From Halosimplex halophilum (GTDB taxonomy: Archaea > Halobacteriota > Halobacteria > Halobacteriales > Haloarculaceae): 64,000 nucleotides of DNA. A program made the translations under genes and the position numbers. A model generated the notes under the pieces. The model was not told where the DNA came from. It saw only the letters and a program-made list of their open reading frames with translations, and ran no database searches. The stretch spans positions 1,958,891 to 2,022,890 of the forward strand of contig NZ_ML214297.1 of assembly GCF_004698125.1 (NCBI RefSeq), read 5' to 3'. Of the stretch, positions 17,519-25,487 are shown piece after piece (the first letter of the stretch is position 1; every line of letters starts with the position of its first letter).

Positions 17519-17549
17519 GGCGGTTCGACTCCGCCGGTGGGCCTGCACC
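17519..17549 (+). repeat. T-arm-like hairpin element, copy 3
   Basis: GGCGGTTCGACTCCGCC (17519-17535) followed by GGTGGGCCTGCACC. The stem-loop is identical to the other two copies and the second half nearly so. An ATG occurs 52 bases after its start, at 17571, matching the spacing seen at copies 1 and 2. Confidence 0.7.
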
Positions 17550-17570
17550 GGGAGACCGGTACGCACAAGC

Positions 17571-17690
17571 ATGATCCGGGATCACTCGCACCGTTCGGGA
17601 GACGGAGAGCCGTCGGCCGCGTTCGGCCGTCGAGACCGCCGCGCGCGGCCGTTGGACCCCCCACGCCGGGCGAGCGGCGGGCGGAGGTGA
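17571..17690 (+). CDS. Possible small Arg-rich ORF, coupled to the next gene
   Basis: A 39-codon frame starting with ATG at the same distance from the T-arm-like hairpin as the starts of SipW proteins 2 and 3. Its stop (TGA 17688-17690) overlaps the GTG at 17687 as GTGA. The product would be MIRDHSHRSGDGEPS followed by an Arg/Pro-rich tail, with no hydrophobic signal. It may be a leader peptide, a remnant of a decayed SipW gene, or chance. The support is position and coupling only. Confidence 0.3.
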   Translation: MIRDHSHRSGDGEPSAAFGRRDRRARPLDPPRRASGGRR

Positions 17691-18478
17691 CGACCGTGGC
17701 GTGCGTCCAGTCCGGGACGGGGTACGTGTTCGTCGTCCCGCGGGTCGTCTGTCCCCGCGGGCCGGGACCGTCGGTGCTGCCGCTGGCCGCGCTGGTCGCC
17801 GAGGAGACGGCGATCGGCCGGCTCGCCGACGACTGGCGGGGAAGCGCCCTGCTGCCGCGGACCGCGGTCGGGCCCGATGCCTCGCCGCCCGCGGAGCCGT
17901 CGGTGTCGCTCGGCCCCGACGCCGGGGCCCCGGACGCACCGGGGGCCCCGAACGCGCCGGACGCGCTGGACGCCCCGGACGCAGCCGACGCCCCGGAGGC
18001 GACGGACGCCACGGACGCGCCGGAGACAGGCGGGGACCGGGGGCTGGCCGACCAGCCTCCCGGGATGGCGGCCGATGCCGGCGAGCGCGACTCGTTCGTC
18101 CTCGGCGTCCACGCCGCGTCGGTCGGCGACGGGGACCCGACTTCGCCTGCGTCGCTCGTCGGCGTCCGCGTCCTGGCGCCCGGGGAGTACCGGGCGGTGC
18201 CGGTCCCCGTCTGGGAGGCGAACCCCTTCCCGATCGCCGCGCCGAGCGCGGTCGGCGAGCGCCCGCGGACGGACTGGACGGACACCGGGCTCGCGCCCGA
18301 GCCGGGGGCCGGTCGACGCGTCGAGGTCACCGCGACGCTGTGGGCGGACCTGGGCGGCGACGCCGAGCGGTCCCGACCGCTGTACGACGGGCTCGGATGG
18401 GCCGTGACCGACTCGCGAACCGTGACGTTCGGCGGCGCCGGCGACGCCGACTCGGACGGCTTCGAGGTCGCGAGGTGA
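17687..18478 (+). CDS. Hypothetical protein of the SipW cluster
   Basis: A 263-residue protein I do not recognise. It starts VTTVACVQSGTGYVFVVPRV and has a central low-complexity stretch of Ala/Asp/Pro triplets (DAPDA type, about residues 81-115). The C-terminal half is beta-rich and ends TDSRTVTFGGAGDADSDGFEV. There is no clear signal peptide, so it may be cytoplasmic or cell-surface associated by another route. The GTG at 17687 overlaps the upstream stop as GTGA, but a GTG at 17696 has a better SD (GGAGGTGA at 17683-17690) and could be the true start. The 3' end overlaps the next small frame as GTGA (18475-18478). Confidence 0.55.
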   Translation: MTTVACVQSGTGYVFVVPRVVCPRGPGPSVLPLAALVAEETAIGRLADDWRGSALLPRTAVGPDASPPAEPSVSLGPDAGAPDAPGAPNAPDALDAPDAADAPEATDATDAPETGGDRGLADQPPGMAADAGERDSFVLGVHAASVGDGDPTSPASLVGVRVLAPGEYRAVPVPVWEANPFPIAAPSAVGERPRTDWTDTGLAPEPGAGRRVEVTATLWADLGGDAERSRPLYDGLGWAVTDSRTVTFGGAGDADSDGFEVAR

Positions 18479-18630
18479 CCGCCGTGTCTCGCCAGGCCAC
18501 GACTCCCGGATCGCGCGCGGTCGACGCCGGTGTCGCGGGGACCGGCCGGTCCGACCCCGTAGTCGCGGTCACCGGCCGGTCCAGGCGACGCCGACCGGGC
18601 GGCGCCGAGCGGCGGGGTGGTCGACCGTGA
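18475..18630 (+). CDS. Possible small ORF bridging two genes of the SipW cluster
   Basis: A 51-codon frame from a GTG overlapping the previous stop (GTGA) to a TGA overlapping the next start (GTGA at 18627). The product (VTAVSRQATTPGSRAVDAG and an Arg-rich end) matches nothing I know. The exact tiling at both ends is what draws attention; third-position GC is high, but so is the background, so coding is unproven. Confidence 0.3.
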   Translation: MTAVSRQATTPGSRAVDAGVAGTGRSDPVVAVTGRSRRRRPGGAERRGGRP

Positions 18631-19580
18631 GCGACGACGACGGGTCGCTGTCCCGGCGGGCCGTCCTCGCGGGGCTCACCTCGGCCGGCGCGGTCGCGGC
18701 GACCGGCGCCGGCGTCGGGACGAGGGCGGTGTTCCGCGACGACGAGCGGGTCGAGGGGTCGGCCGACAGCGGCGTCGTCGACCTCCGCGCGTCGTGGGCG
18801 AGCGGCGGGGTCGACGCCTCCTTCGGGACGGTCGGCGCGGTCGGCGACGGCGGGAGCGACGCGGTCGCCCTGTCGCTGGCGCCCGCGAGCAACCCGGCGT
18901 ACGTCTGGGTCCGGACGCGGTGTCGACGGTGTTCCGAGATCGAGCGCAAACTCCGGGTCGCGCTCTCGCTGGTCGCCGACGGGACCGAGACGCGGCTGTT
19001 CAGCGGTCGGCTCGGCGACGCCCGGGCGAGCCTGGGCGACGGCGTTCGGCTCGACGGCTCGATCGCGCCGGGGGACGACTGGCGGCTGACCGTCGAGTGG
19101 GAGCTCCGCGAGCCGCTGACGGCCGACGCCGCGGTCTCGATCGACCTGGAGTTCTACGCGGTCCAGACGCGCAACGTCGCGGACCCCGGGACCTTCGGCC
19201 CGGGGTGGGCCTGTCCGGCCGGGTGCGGCGACCGCCCGCCGGGGACGGCCGACATCAGCTGGGTCGGGTTCTGCGCGGCCTCGGGCGAGCGGCTCCGCCC
19301 GGCGGACCTGCGCTTCGCGGTCGACGGGTCGGTCCTCGAACTGACCGACGCGCCGGCCGCCCTCCGGACGGTCCTGCTCAAGTACGGGACGAGTCTGGAC
19401 GTCTTCGAGCGGGCCTCGCCGGGGCGGTTCGTCGCGGGGACCGGCGAGACGTACGACCAGCGCGGCCCCGGCTTCCCCGGGTCCGGCCGCTCGAATCCGA
19501 CGCCGTGTCCCGGCCGCTGCGGACTGAAGTACGACGTCGACGGCGGCGAGTTCGAATCAAACGGGTGTGCCAATGACTGA
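18627..19580 (+). CDS. SipW-type signal peptide protein 4, cysteine-rich
   Basis: A 317-residue protein with a divergent SipW-style start: LSRRAVLAGLTSAG, then VGTRAVFRDDERV and SGVVDLRASW. The first 185 residues follow the TasA-like strand order, with NPAYVWVRTRC and ISIDLEFYAVQTRN-type blocks. The C-terminal 130 residues are a distinct domain with clustered cysteines (CPAGCGD, GFCAAS, CPGRCGLKYD, NGCAND), plus CRRC in the first domain. That many cysteines is unusual for haloarchaea and suggests disulfides or metal sites outside the cell. It starts with GTG in a GTGA overlap. Its end overlaps the signal peptidase start by eight bases, so the two are coupled. Confidence 0.75.
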   Translation: MSDDDGSLSRRAVLAGLTSAGAVAATGAGVGTRAVFRDDERVEGSADSGVVDLRASWASGGVDASFGTVGAVGDGGSDAVALSLAPASNPAYVWVRTRCRRCSEIERKLRVALSLVADGTETRLFSGRLGDARASLGDGVRLDGSIAPGDDWRLTVEWELREPLTADAAVSIDLEFYAVQTRNVADPGTFGPGWACPAGCGDRPPGTADISWVGFCAASGERLRPADLRFAVDGSVLELTDAPAALRTVLLKYGTSLDVFERASPGRFVAGTGETYDQRGPGFPGSGRSNPTPCPGRCGLKYDVDGGEFESNGCAND

Positions 19581-20916
19581 CAATTTCCGAACCAGAGTGC
19601 AGGCGCGGGTCGCATCGTACGACAGGTGGAGCTTCCTCAGGGCGGCGCTGGTGGCGCTGCTCGTCGCGGCGGTCGTCCCGTTCGTGGTCTTCGCGGTCCC
19701 GCAGGTCGTGGGCGCCGAGGCCAGCTACGTCGTCCTGAGCGGGAGCATGGAGCCGGCGATCAGCCCCGGCGACGTGGTGATCGTCGACGACGTATCGCCG
19801 GCAGCGATCTCCGCTGGCGACGTGATCACGTTCGGCGGCGGCTCGACCGAGCCGCCGACGACCCACAGGGTGATCGGGGTCGAACGGGAGGCCGGCGAGC
19901 TCGTCTTCGAGACGAAAGGCGACAACAACCAGGCGCCCGACCCCGAGCGGGTGTCGGCCGGCGAGCTCACCGGGCGGGTGATGGAGCCGTCGCTGCCGGG
20001 GCTCGGCCCGACGCTGTTCGCGGTCCCCTACCTCGGGTTCGTCGTCCGCTTCGCCAACACGACCCACGGCTTCGCCGCGCTGGTGGTCGCGCCGCTGTCG
20101 CTGCTCGTCCTCTCGGAGGCGTGGAACGCGTTCGTCCGCCGGCGCGACGCCGCGGACGACGCCGGCGGCGACGGTCCCGAGAACGGGGCGGACGCGACGC
20201 CTGCCGGCGTGTCGACGGACGGGTCCACCGGTGGGGAGTCCGGCCCGGTCGTGACCCTCTCGCCGCGGGCCGGTGGACTGCTCGCCGTCGTGCTGGCGGC
20301 GCTGGCGGTCGTCGCCGGGCGCTACGCTCTCCAGGCGCGCCGCCCGCTCGCGGCGGTGGTCGCCGTCGGGTCCGGCGTCGGCGCGCTCCTGCTGGTGGCG
20401 TTTCTCGCCGGTGCCACGCCCGAGGAGGCGGCCGACGAAGGATCCGGACCCGGCGGCGGCCCGGACCGGAACACGGTCCCCGACGGCGGTTCGGACGCGG
20501 CGTCGGACGGCGGCGAGCGTGTCGTCGCCGGGACCGTCGTCTCGGACCGCTCGCGCGCCAGGCGGGTCGAAGTCCGCGAGATCGCCGCGTTCCGGGAGCT
20601 CGCGGCGGACTCGGACGCGTGGGTCGTCCACGACGAGGTCGCCGGGGAGTACGCGCTGCTCGAAGACGGCGTGACGTTCGTCGCGACCGATCCGGCGGAC
20701 CCGGCGACCGCGGCGACCGGGCCGGCGGACCGAGACGAGGGGCCGCCGAGCGCCGAAGCGGGCGACCCGCTCGCCGGGTCGGACGATGTGACCGCGGGCG
20801 GCGCTGGCGGGGACGACGCGGTCGCGGGGCGGGCCGACGGCGGGGTCGGCACCGGCGACGCCGCCGACGGGCCGCGAAGCCGCGACGGTCGGGAGTGCGA
20901 CGATGGGCCGGAGTGA
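19573..20916 (+). CDS. Signal peptidase I, S26B (SipW/ER-type), with long C-terminal extension
   Basis: A 447-residue membrane peptidase. After a transmembrane helix (about 22-46) comes the catalytic domain. YVVLSGSMEP carries the nucleophile Ser58, and TTHRVIGV carries His98 in place of the Lys of bacterial P-type enzymes. KGDNN has the conserved Asp117. The Ser-His arrangement is the S26B type shared by archaea, the ER signal peptidase and Bacillus SipW. A second helix follows near 155-180, then two more (about 235-257 and 260-280), then an acidic low-complexity tail. Being coupled to a SipW-type substrate gene, it is probably dedicated to this cluster. An alternative GTG start lies six bases upstream. 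Confidence 0.9.
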   Translation: MTDNFRTRVQARVASYDRWSFLRAALVALLVAAVVPFVVFAVPQVVGAEASYVVLSGSMEPAISPGDVVIVDDVSPAAISAGDVITFGGGSTEPPTTHRVIGVEREAGELVFETKGDNNQAPDPERVSAGELTGRVMEPSLPGLGPTLFAVPYLGFVVRFANTTHGFAALVVAPLSLLVLSEAWNAFVRRRDAADDAGGDGPENGADATPAGVSTDGSTGGESGPVVTLSPRAGGLLAVVLAALAVVAGRYALQARRPLAAVVAVGSGVGALLLVAFLAGATPEEAADEGSGPGGGPDRNTVPDGGSDAASDGGERVVAGTVVSDRSRARRVEVREIAAFRELAADSDAWVVHDEVAGEYALLEDGVTFVATDPADPATAATGPADRDEGPPSAEAGDPLAGSDDVTAGGAGGDDAVAGRADGGVGTGDAADGPRSRDGRECDDGPE

Positions 20917-21292
20917 CCGCCCCACGGAGGCGAAACTCGCGGCGCTCGCGCTGGCGGCGGCGCTGCTGTTCGCCGCGGCGACCGGCGGGCTCACTCACGG
21001 CGTCCTGATCGACCGGGAGTCGGTGAGCGCGACGCTGGCCGGCAACGCCGGCGCCGGGAACGCCCCAGTCCCCGGACCGCTGGGAGCGGGGAACACCCCC
21101 GATGGCGTCGAGAACGGGCCGAGCGGCCCCGGAGACGGACCGGACGGTGCCGGGAACGCTCCGGGGAGCGGGGGTCCCCCGCTCCTCGTGGGCGGGTCCC
21201 CGGTCGAAGCCCCGGTAGTGCGCCCGAACCCCGTCGAGCGACGGGGTCGCGCTCGCGGCGGGCCGAGCGGTGCCAGGGGTGGCCCGAAGTGA
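20903..21292 (+). CDS. Small secreted Gly/Pro/Asn-rich protein with SipW-like signal
   Basis: A 129-residue protein whose first 30 residues form a hydrophobic signal (LAALALAAALLFAAATG), followed by VLIDRESVSATLAGN. That resembles the LFSDEESF junction and following strand of the SipW proteins. The remainder is low-complexity (GNAPVPGPLGAGNTP and similar) with no fold I can name, and ends in an Arg/Gly-rich tail. It overlaps the signal peptidase gene by 14 bases and the next gene by four. It could be a linker, anchor or minor component of the assembly. Confidence 0.6.
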   Translation: MGRSDRPTEAKLAALALAAALLFAAATGGLTHGVLIDRESVSATLAGNAGAGNAPVPGPLGAGNTPDGVENGPSGPGDGPDGAGNAPGSGGPPLLVGGSPVEAPVVRPNPVERRGRARGGPSGARGGPK

Positions 21293-21477
21293 CGGAGCGA
21301 CGGCCTCGGCGGTCGGTCGCGACGGTCGTGCCGGGTGTCCGGACGAACACGCCGAAACGGAACATCATCGTCCTCCTGACGTACCTGCTGCTGCTGGGCA
21401 TCGCGCTGTCGGGGCTGACGGTCGCGGCCGATCTGCTGCTGGCGGGGACCTTCGCCGCGACGCGAACGGTAATATGA
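21289..21477 (+). CDS. Small single-span membrane protein ending the SipW cluster
   Basis: A 62-residue protein: an Arg-rich N-terminal 24 residues, then a hydrophobic span (IIVLLTYLLLLGIALSGL, about 26-43) and a second short hydrophobic part. The GTG start overlaps the previous stop as GTGA. The positive N-terminus predicts a cytoplasmic N-terminus. It may help the signal peptidase or anchor the assembly; nothing in the sequence settles this. Confidence 0.55.
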   Translation: MTERRPRRSVATVVPGVRTNTPKRNIIVLLTYLLLLGIALSGLTVAADLLLAGTFAATRTVI

Positions 21478-21678
21478 GTCGGGAACCTGTACGTAAGCCA
21501 ACGGTTCAACCAGTGTTCGACCGACCCGGCCGCGAACCGGCCGCCGCGACGCCGGAACCGGTCACAGACGGCAGGTTCGAGGGGCTTCCTGAGGGGTACC
21601 GTCGGCCGGCCGCGGGCCCGACACCGCCCGTCACGGGTCGTCCTCGGGGACCGCTCCCGTCTCCCGGGGGAGGTGTCG

Positions 21679-23349
21679 ATGACCGGTGAGACCCCCGACG
21701 GCACCGATACCGACGGGGCCGACGCCGGCGACGGCCTCTCCTCACGGGCGACGGTGCTGGTCGTCGACGACGACGAACTGTGGGGCCGGACCGCGGCCCG
21801 CCTCCTCGAACGCCAGCGCGAACGGCTCTCCGTCACGACGGCGACGACGCTCTCGGAGGCGGAGGCGGCCTTCGAACGCCTCGATCCCGACTGCGTCGTC
21901 TGCGACTACCGGCTCGACGACGCGACCGGCTTCGACCTCCTCTCGACCGTGCGCCGGGCCGACTCGGACCGGCCGTTCGTCCTCGTGACCGGCGAGGGAG
22001 ACGAGGGGGTCGCCAGCGAGGCCATCAGGCGGGGTGCGACGGATTACGTCCGCAAGGGCCGCCACAGCGACGACCCGGGGCTGCTGGCCGAGCGAGTGAC
22101 CTCCGCGGTCGAGGCGTACCGGACCCGACGGGCGCTGACCCGCGAGCGCCGGAGCAAGGAGGCGATGCTCGACATCGTGACCACGACCGCCTCGCGAGAG
22201 ACGCTCTGCCAGGCCTTCTGCGACCTCCTCGTCGACGAACACGGCTACGCCGGCGCGTGGATCGGGATCGAGGAGGGGGTCGACGGGCTCGACCCCTGGG
22301 CGGCGGTCGACTGCGGCGGCTACCTCGACCGCGTCGGCTCCACCCAGCGGGCCGGTGACGGTGAGTCCCCGGCCCTGATCGCGCGGAACCGGGGCGAGGC
22401 CTGCGTCGTCGACCGGATCGAATCGGACGACTCCGACGCGACCGCTCCGGCGGAGGGCGACCGCGCCGCCGGGACCGACGACCCCGACTGGCGGTCGGCG
22501 GCGCTGGCGGCCGGCTTCCGGAGCGCCGCGGCCGTCCCCCTGGGCGAGGACGGCGGGCGCGTCGGCGTCCTGACGGTCTTCGCGGCCCAGCCGGGGGCGT
22601 TCGACGACCGGGAGTGTCGGTTGCTGTCGGACTACGCGGCGACTATCGCCTACGCGCTGCGGACGGCGAGCTGGAAGCGGTCGCTGGTGTCTTCGGTGCC
22701 GGTGTCCGTCGAGTTCCGGTTCGCCGGCGACGAGGTGCCGCTGGTCGCGTTCGGCCGCCGACTCCCCGACGGGGCGTCGGTGTCGCTGGCCTCGACGGCG
22801 GTCAAGAGCGACCGGTCGCTGCTGTATCTCCTCCGGGTGTCGGGCGTTCCCGGGTCGGCGATCCCGGACGCTGCGTCGGTACCGGGCGTCGAGTCGGTGC
22901 GCGTCGACGACGACGTGACGCCCGTCCGGGTCGAACTCGTCGCCGACGGCCTGACGCCGGAACGCCTGCTGGCGAACCGCGGAGCGAAGGTCACGGGGAC
23001 CGCCGTCGAGAACGACGCGGTGACGGTCTCGGTGTCGTACCCCAGAGAGGGGGACATCCAGGCGCTCTCCCGGGCGCTCCGCGACGAGTTCTCCCGGGTG
23101 GACGTCGGGCGCATCAGGACCGACGAGTCCGGCGTGGAGCCGGTCGTCGACGAGGGACTCGCGGCGGACCTCACCGACAAGCAGCGGCAGGCGCTGGAGA
23201 TCGCGTACCACAAGGGGTACTTCGAACGGCCCCGCGACCACAACGCGACCGAGGTCGCCGACGCGCTCGGGATCAACCGGGTCACGTTCACCCAGCACCT
23301 CCGGACCGCCGAACGGAAGGTCTTCGCGCGACTGTTCGACTCCGACTGA
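21679..23349 (+). CDS. Response regulator with GAF and bacterio-opsin-activator HTH domains
   Basis: A 556-residue protein. Residues about 18-135 are a receiver domain (VLVVDDDELW, phosphoacceptor D76 in VVCDYRLDD, VTGEGDEGV, YVRKGRH). A GAF domain (about 165-330) and a bacterio-opsin-activator-type linker follow. The C-terminal HTH contains LTDKQRQALEIAYHKGYFER and RVTFTQHLRTAERKVF. It would couple phosphorylation to transcription. The ATG at 21679 is preferred to an in-frame GTG at 21673 because GGAGGTG at 21668-21674 fits as its SD. It sits between the SipW cluster and a histidine kinase, its likely partner. Confidence 0.9.
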   Translation: MTGETPDGTDTDGADAGDGLSSRATVLVVDDDELWGRTAARLLERQRERLSVTTATTLSEAEAAFERLDPDCVVCDYRLDDATGFDLLSTVRRADSDRPFVLVTGEGDEGVASEAIRRGATDYVRKGRHSDDPGLLAERVTSAVEAYRTRRALTRERRSKEAMLDIVTTTASRETLCQAFCDLLVDEHGYAGAWIGIEEGVDGLDPWAAVDCGGYLDRVGSTQRAGDGESPALIARNRGEACVVDRIESDDSDATAPAEGDRAAGTDDPDWRSAALAAGFRSAAAVPLGEDGGRVGVLTVFAAQPGAFDDRECRLLSDYAATIAYALRTASWKRSLVSSVPVSVEFRFAGDEVPLVAFGRRLPDGASVSLASTAVKSDRSLLYLLRVSGVPGSAIPDAASVPGVESVRVDDDVTPVRVELVADGLTPERLLANRGAKVTGTAVENDAVTVSVSYPREGDIQALSRALRDEFSRVDVGRIRTDESGVEPVVDEGLAADLTDKQRQALEIAYHKGYFERPRDHNATEVADALGINRVTFTQHLRTAERKVFARLFDSD

Positions 23350-23450
23350 CGACCCCGCCCGCGCCGTCCGTCCGGGTTCGCGTCGTCGACGCCTGTCTCC
23401 GGTGCTCTCCGCCCGTTTCGGACCCCGTCGCCGGCGAAGTGGTAGCCAGT

Positions 23451-23460
23451 TTTATAATTA
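23451..23460 (+). promoter_or_regulatory. TATA box of the histidine kinase gene
   Basis: TTTATAATTA lies about 31 bases before the ATG at 23487, indicating that the kinase has its own promoter and a very short or absent leader. Confidence 0.6.
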
Positions 23461-23486
23461 TCTGCGTCCGAGGGATACACTGTCAG

Positions 23487-25472
23487 ATGGTCGAGTTCGT
23501 GGACGTCGTCGCGGGGCTAGCCGTCGCGAGCGCCGTCGTTTCGGCGGCGCTGGTCAGGGTCGCGCTGTCCCATCGGTCGGAGGTCGGTGCCCGCGGGCTC
23601 GCGCTCTCGATGGGCGGGATGACGGTGTGGCTCGCGGCCTACGGGGCCGCGCTGGGCTTCGAGACGGTCGTCTCGCCGGTCGTCGCCTACAACTTCGTCA
23701 TCCTCGCGGCCGGCGTCGGCACGGTCGGCTGGTTCCTCATGGCGCTGGAGTACACCAGCCAGCGGTTCCCGTCGCGCCGGGGGCTGGCCGCTCTGTTCGC
23801 GGTCCCGACCGCGACGCAGGTTTTCGCGTGGACGAACTCGGTCCACGAGCAGTTCTGGGCGCCGGGGACGACGCCCCTGCCGGGCGGCGGGCTCGACAGG
23901 GTCTACGGCCCGCTGTTCTACCCGCACGCGGCGTACAGCTACGTGCTGGTCGCCGCGGCGACCGCGCTGTTGCTCCGCCACGCGCTGCGCCGGCGGGGGG
24001 TCTTCCGGAAGCAGGCGGGCGCGATGGCGCTCGCCGGCGTCGGGCCGCTGCTCGCCGACGTCGGCCACGTCACCCTGTCGGTCCTCGGCCCGCGGGTGGA
24101 CCTGACGCCGCTGAGCTTCGTCTTCGGCGGACTGGTCGCGGCGTGGGCGCTGTTCCGCTACCGCTTCCTGGAACTGGTGCCGGTCGCGCGCCGGACGGCC
24201 GTCGACCGGATGCGCGACCCGTTCGTCGCCCTCGACGACGAGGCGCGGATCATCGACGCCAACGGTCGGGCGGACGCGCTGCTCGGGGCCGAACCGGTCC
24301 TCGGGGACCCCGTCGCCGACTACTGGCCGGCCGTCGAGCGGGCGCTCCCCGAGGACCCGGACGCGGCCCGGACCGTCGAACTCGTCGCCCGCGAGGAGGG
24401 CGGGGGTGAGAGCGCCGAGACCCGCAACTACAGCCTGAACGTCTCCCCGCTGCCGCTGGGCCCCGCCCGGACGGGATGGGTCGTCGTCGCCCGCGACGTG
24501 ACCGAACACAGGCGCAGGGAGTGCGAGCTCGCGACGAAGAACCGGGAGCTCGAACGGACGACCGCGCAGCTCCGCCGGAAGAACGACCAGCTCGAACGGC
24601 TGGCCGACATCGTCGCCCACGACCTCCGGACGCCGCTCGCGACGGCCGGGTCGCTGGTCGAGCTGATCCGGGCGGACCTCGGGGACGCCGACCCGTCGGT
24701 CCGGCGGTCGCTGTCGGACCTGGAGACCGTCCACGCGCGGCTCCGCGAGTTCGCCGACCGGATCCCCGACCTCGCACGCGAGAGCCTGGCCGTCGAGACC
24801 GAGACGCCGTTCGACCTGGAGGCGGTAGCCAGGGACGCCTGGACCGTCGTCGACACCGGGTCGCTTTCGCTCGTCGTCGAGGGGACCACGACGCTCCGCG
24901 GCAGGCCCTCGCGCGTCCAGCAGGCGCTGGAGAACCTCTTCGAGAACGCGGCCGTCCACGCCGTCGAACCGTTCGGCGCGGCGGGCCCGCCGGCGAACCG
25001 GTCCGAGCCCGCCGACCACTCCGATCCGTCCGGCCCCTCGGGCCCCGACGCTGCGAGCGACGCCTCGGAGTCGCGGACCGACGGACCGACTCGGTCCGAG
25101 CCGCTGTTCCGCGGCGGGTCCGGCGATCCGGACTTCGACCGCGACCCCGACCTCGGTCCCGGGTCGGTAACCGATTCCGACAGCGATCCGGACTCGGGGA
25201 CCGACCCGAAGACCGACCGGGGAGCCGACGAGTCGGCGACGACGGTCCGCGTCGGGACTCTCGGGGACGACGCGGGGTTCTACGTGGAGGACGACGGCCC
25301 GGGGATCCCGTCGGAGCGCCGGGAGCGCGCGCTCGCGTACGGCGCTGACGACGGGAAGGGAGGGTACGGGCTGGCGATCGTCCGGACGACGGTCGAGGCC
25401 CACGGCTGGCGGCTCTCGGTCACCGAAAGCGACGAGGGCGGCGCGCGCTTCGAGGTGCGGACCGGGGAGTGA
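23487..25472 (+). CDS. Sensor histidine kinase (7TM sensor, PAS, HisKA, HATPase)
   Basis: A 661-residue kinase. Seven hydrophobic helices fill residues about 5-225 (histKA_7TM type). A PAS-like domain follows (VDRMRDPFVALDDEARIIDA, about 235-340) and then a coiled coil. The H-box IVAHDLRTPLAT has the phosphorylated His378, and the ATPase domain has N-box N483 in ENLFENAAVH. Between the N-box and the G1 box (DDGPGIPSE) lies an acidic, Ser/Pro/Asp-rich insertion of about 80 residues (about 500-582), unusual inside this fold. It likely phosphorylates the upstream response regulator. The signal it reads is unknown; the 7TM type suggests a membrane or envelope cue. Confidence 0.9.
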   Translation: MVEFVDVVAGLAVASAVVSAALVRVALSHRSEVGARGLALSMGGMTVWLAAYGAALGFETVVSPVVAYNFVILAAGVGTVGWFLMALEYTSQRFPSRRGLAALFAVPTATQVFAWTNSVHEQFWAPGTTPLPGGGLDRVYGPLFYPHAAYSYVLVAAATALLLRHALRRRGVFRKQAGAMALAGVGPLLADVGHVTLSVLGPRVDLTPLSFVFGGLVAAWALFRYRFLELVPVARRTAVDRMRDPFVALDDEARIIDANGRADALLGAEPVLGDPVADYWPAVERALPEDPDAARTVELVAREEGGGESAETRNYSLNVSPLPLGPARTGWVVVARDVTEHRRRECELATKNRELERTTAQLRRKNDQLERLADIVAHDLRTPLATAGSLVELIRADLGDADPSVRRSLSDLETVHARLREFADRIPDLARESLAVETETPFDLEAVARDAWTVVDTGSLSLVVEGTTTLRGRPSRVQQALENLFENAAVHAVEPFGAAGPPANRSEPADHSDPSGPSGPDAASDASESRTDGPTRSEPLFRGGSGDPDFDRDPDLGPGSVTDSDSDPDSGTDPKTDRGADESATTVRVGTLGDDAGFYVEDDGPGIPSERRERALAYGADDGKGGYGLAIVRTTVEAHGWRLSVTESDEGGARFEVRTGE

Positions 25473-25487
25473 GCGACAGCGACCGGG

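Noticed and set aside
16381-18330. Minus-strand frame of 649 codons opposite the vWA protein
   Set aside because: Shadow frame: Ala/Ser/Gly/Pro repeats mirror the plus-strand repeats and no domain is visible.
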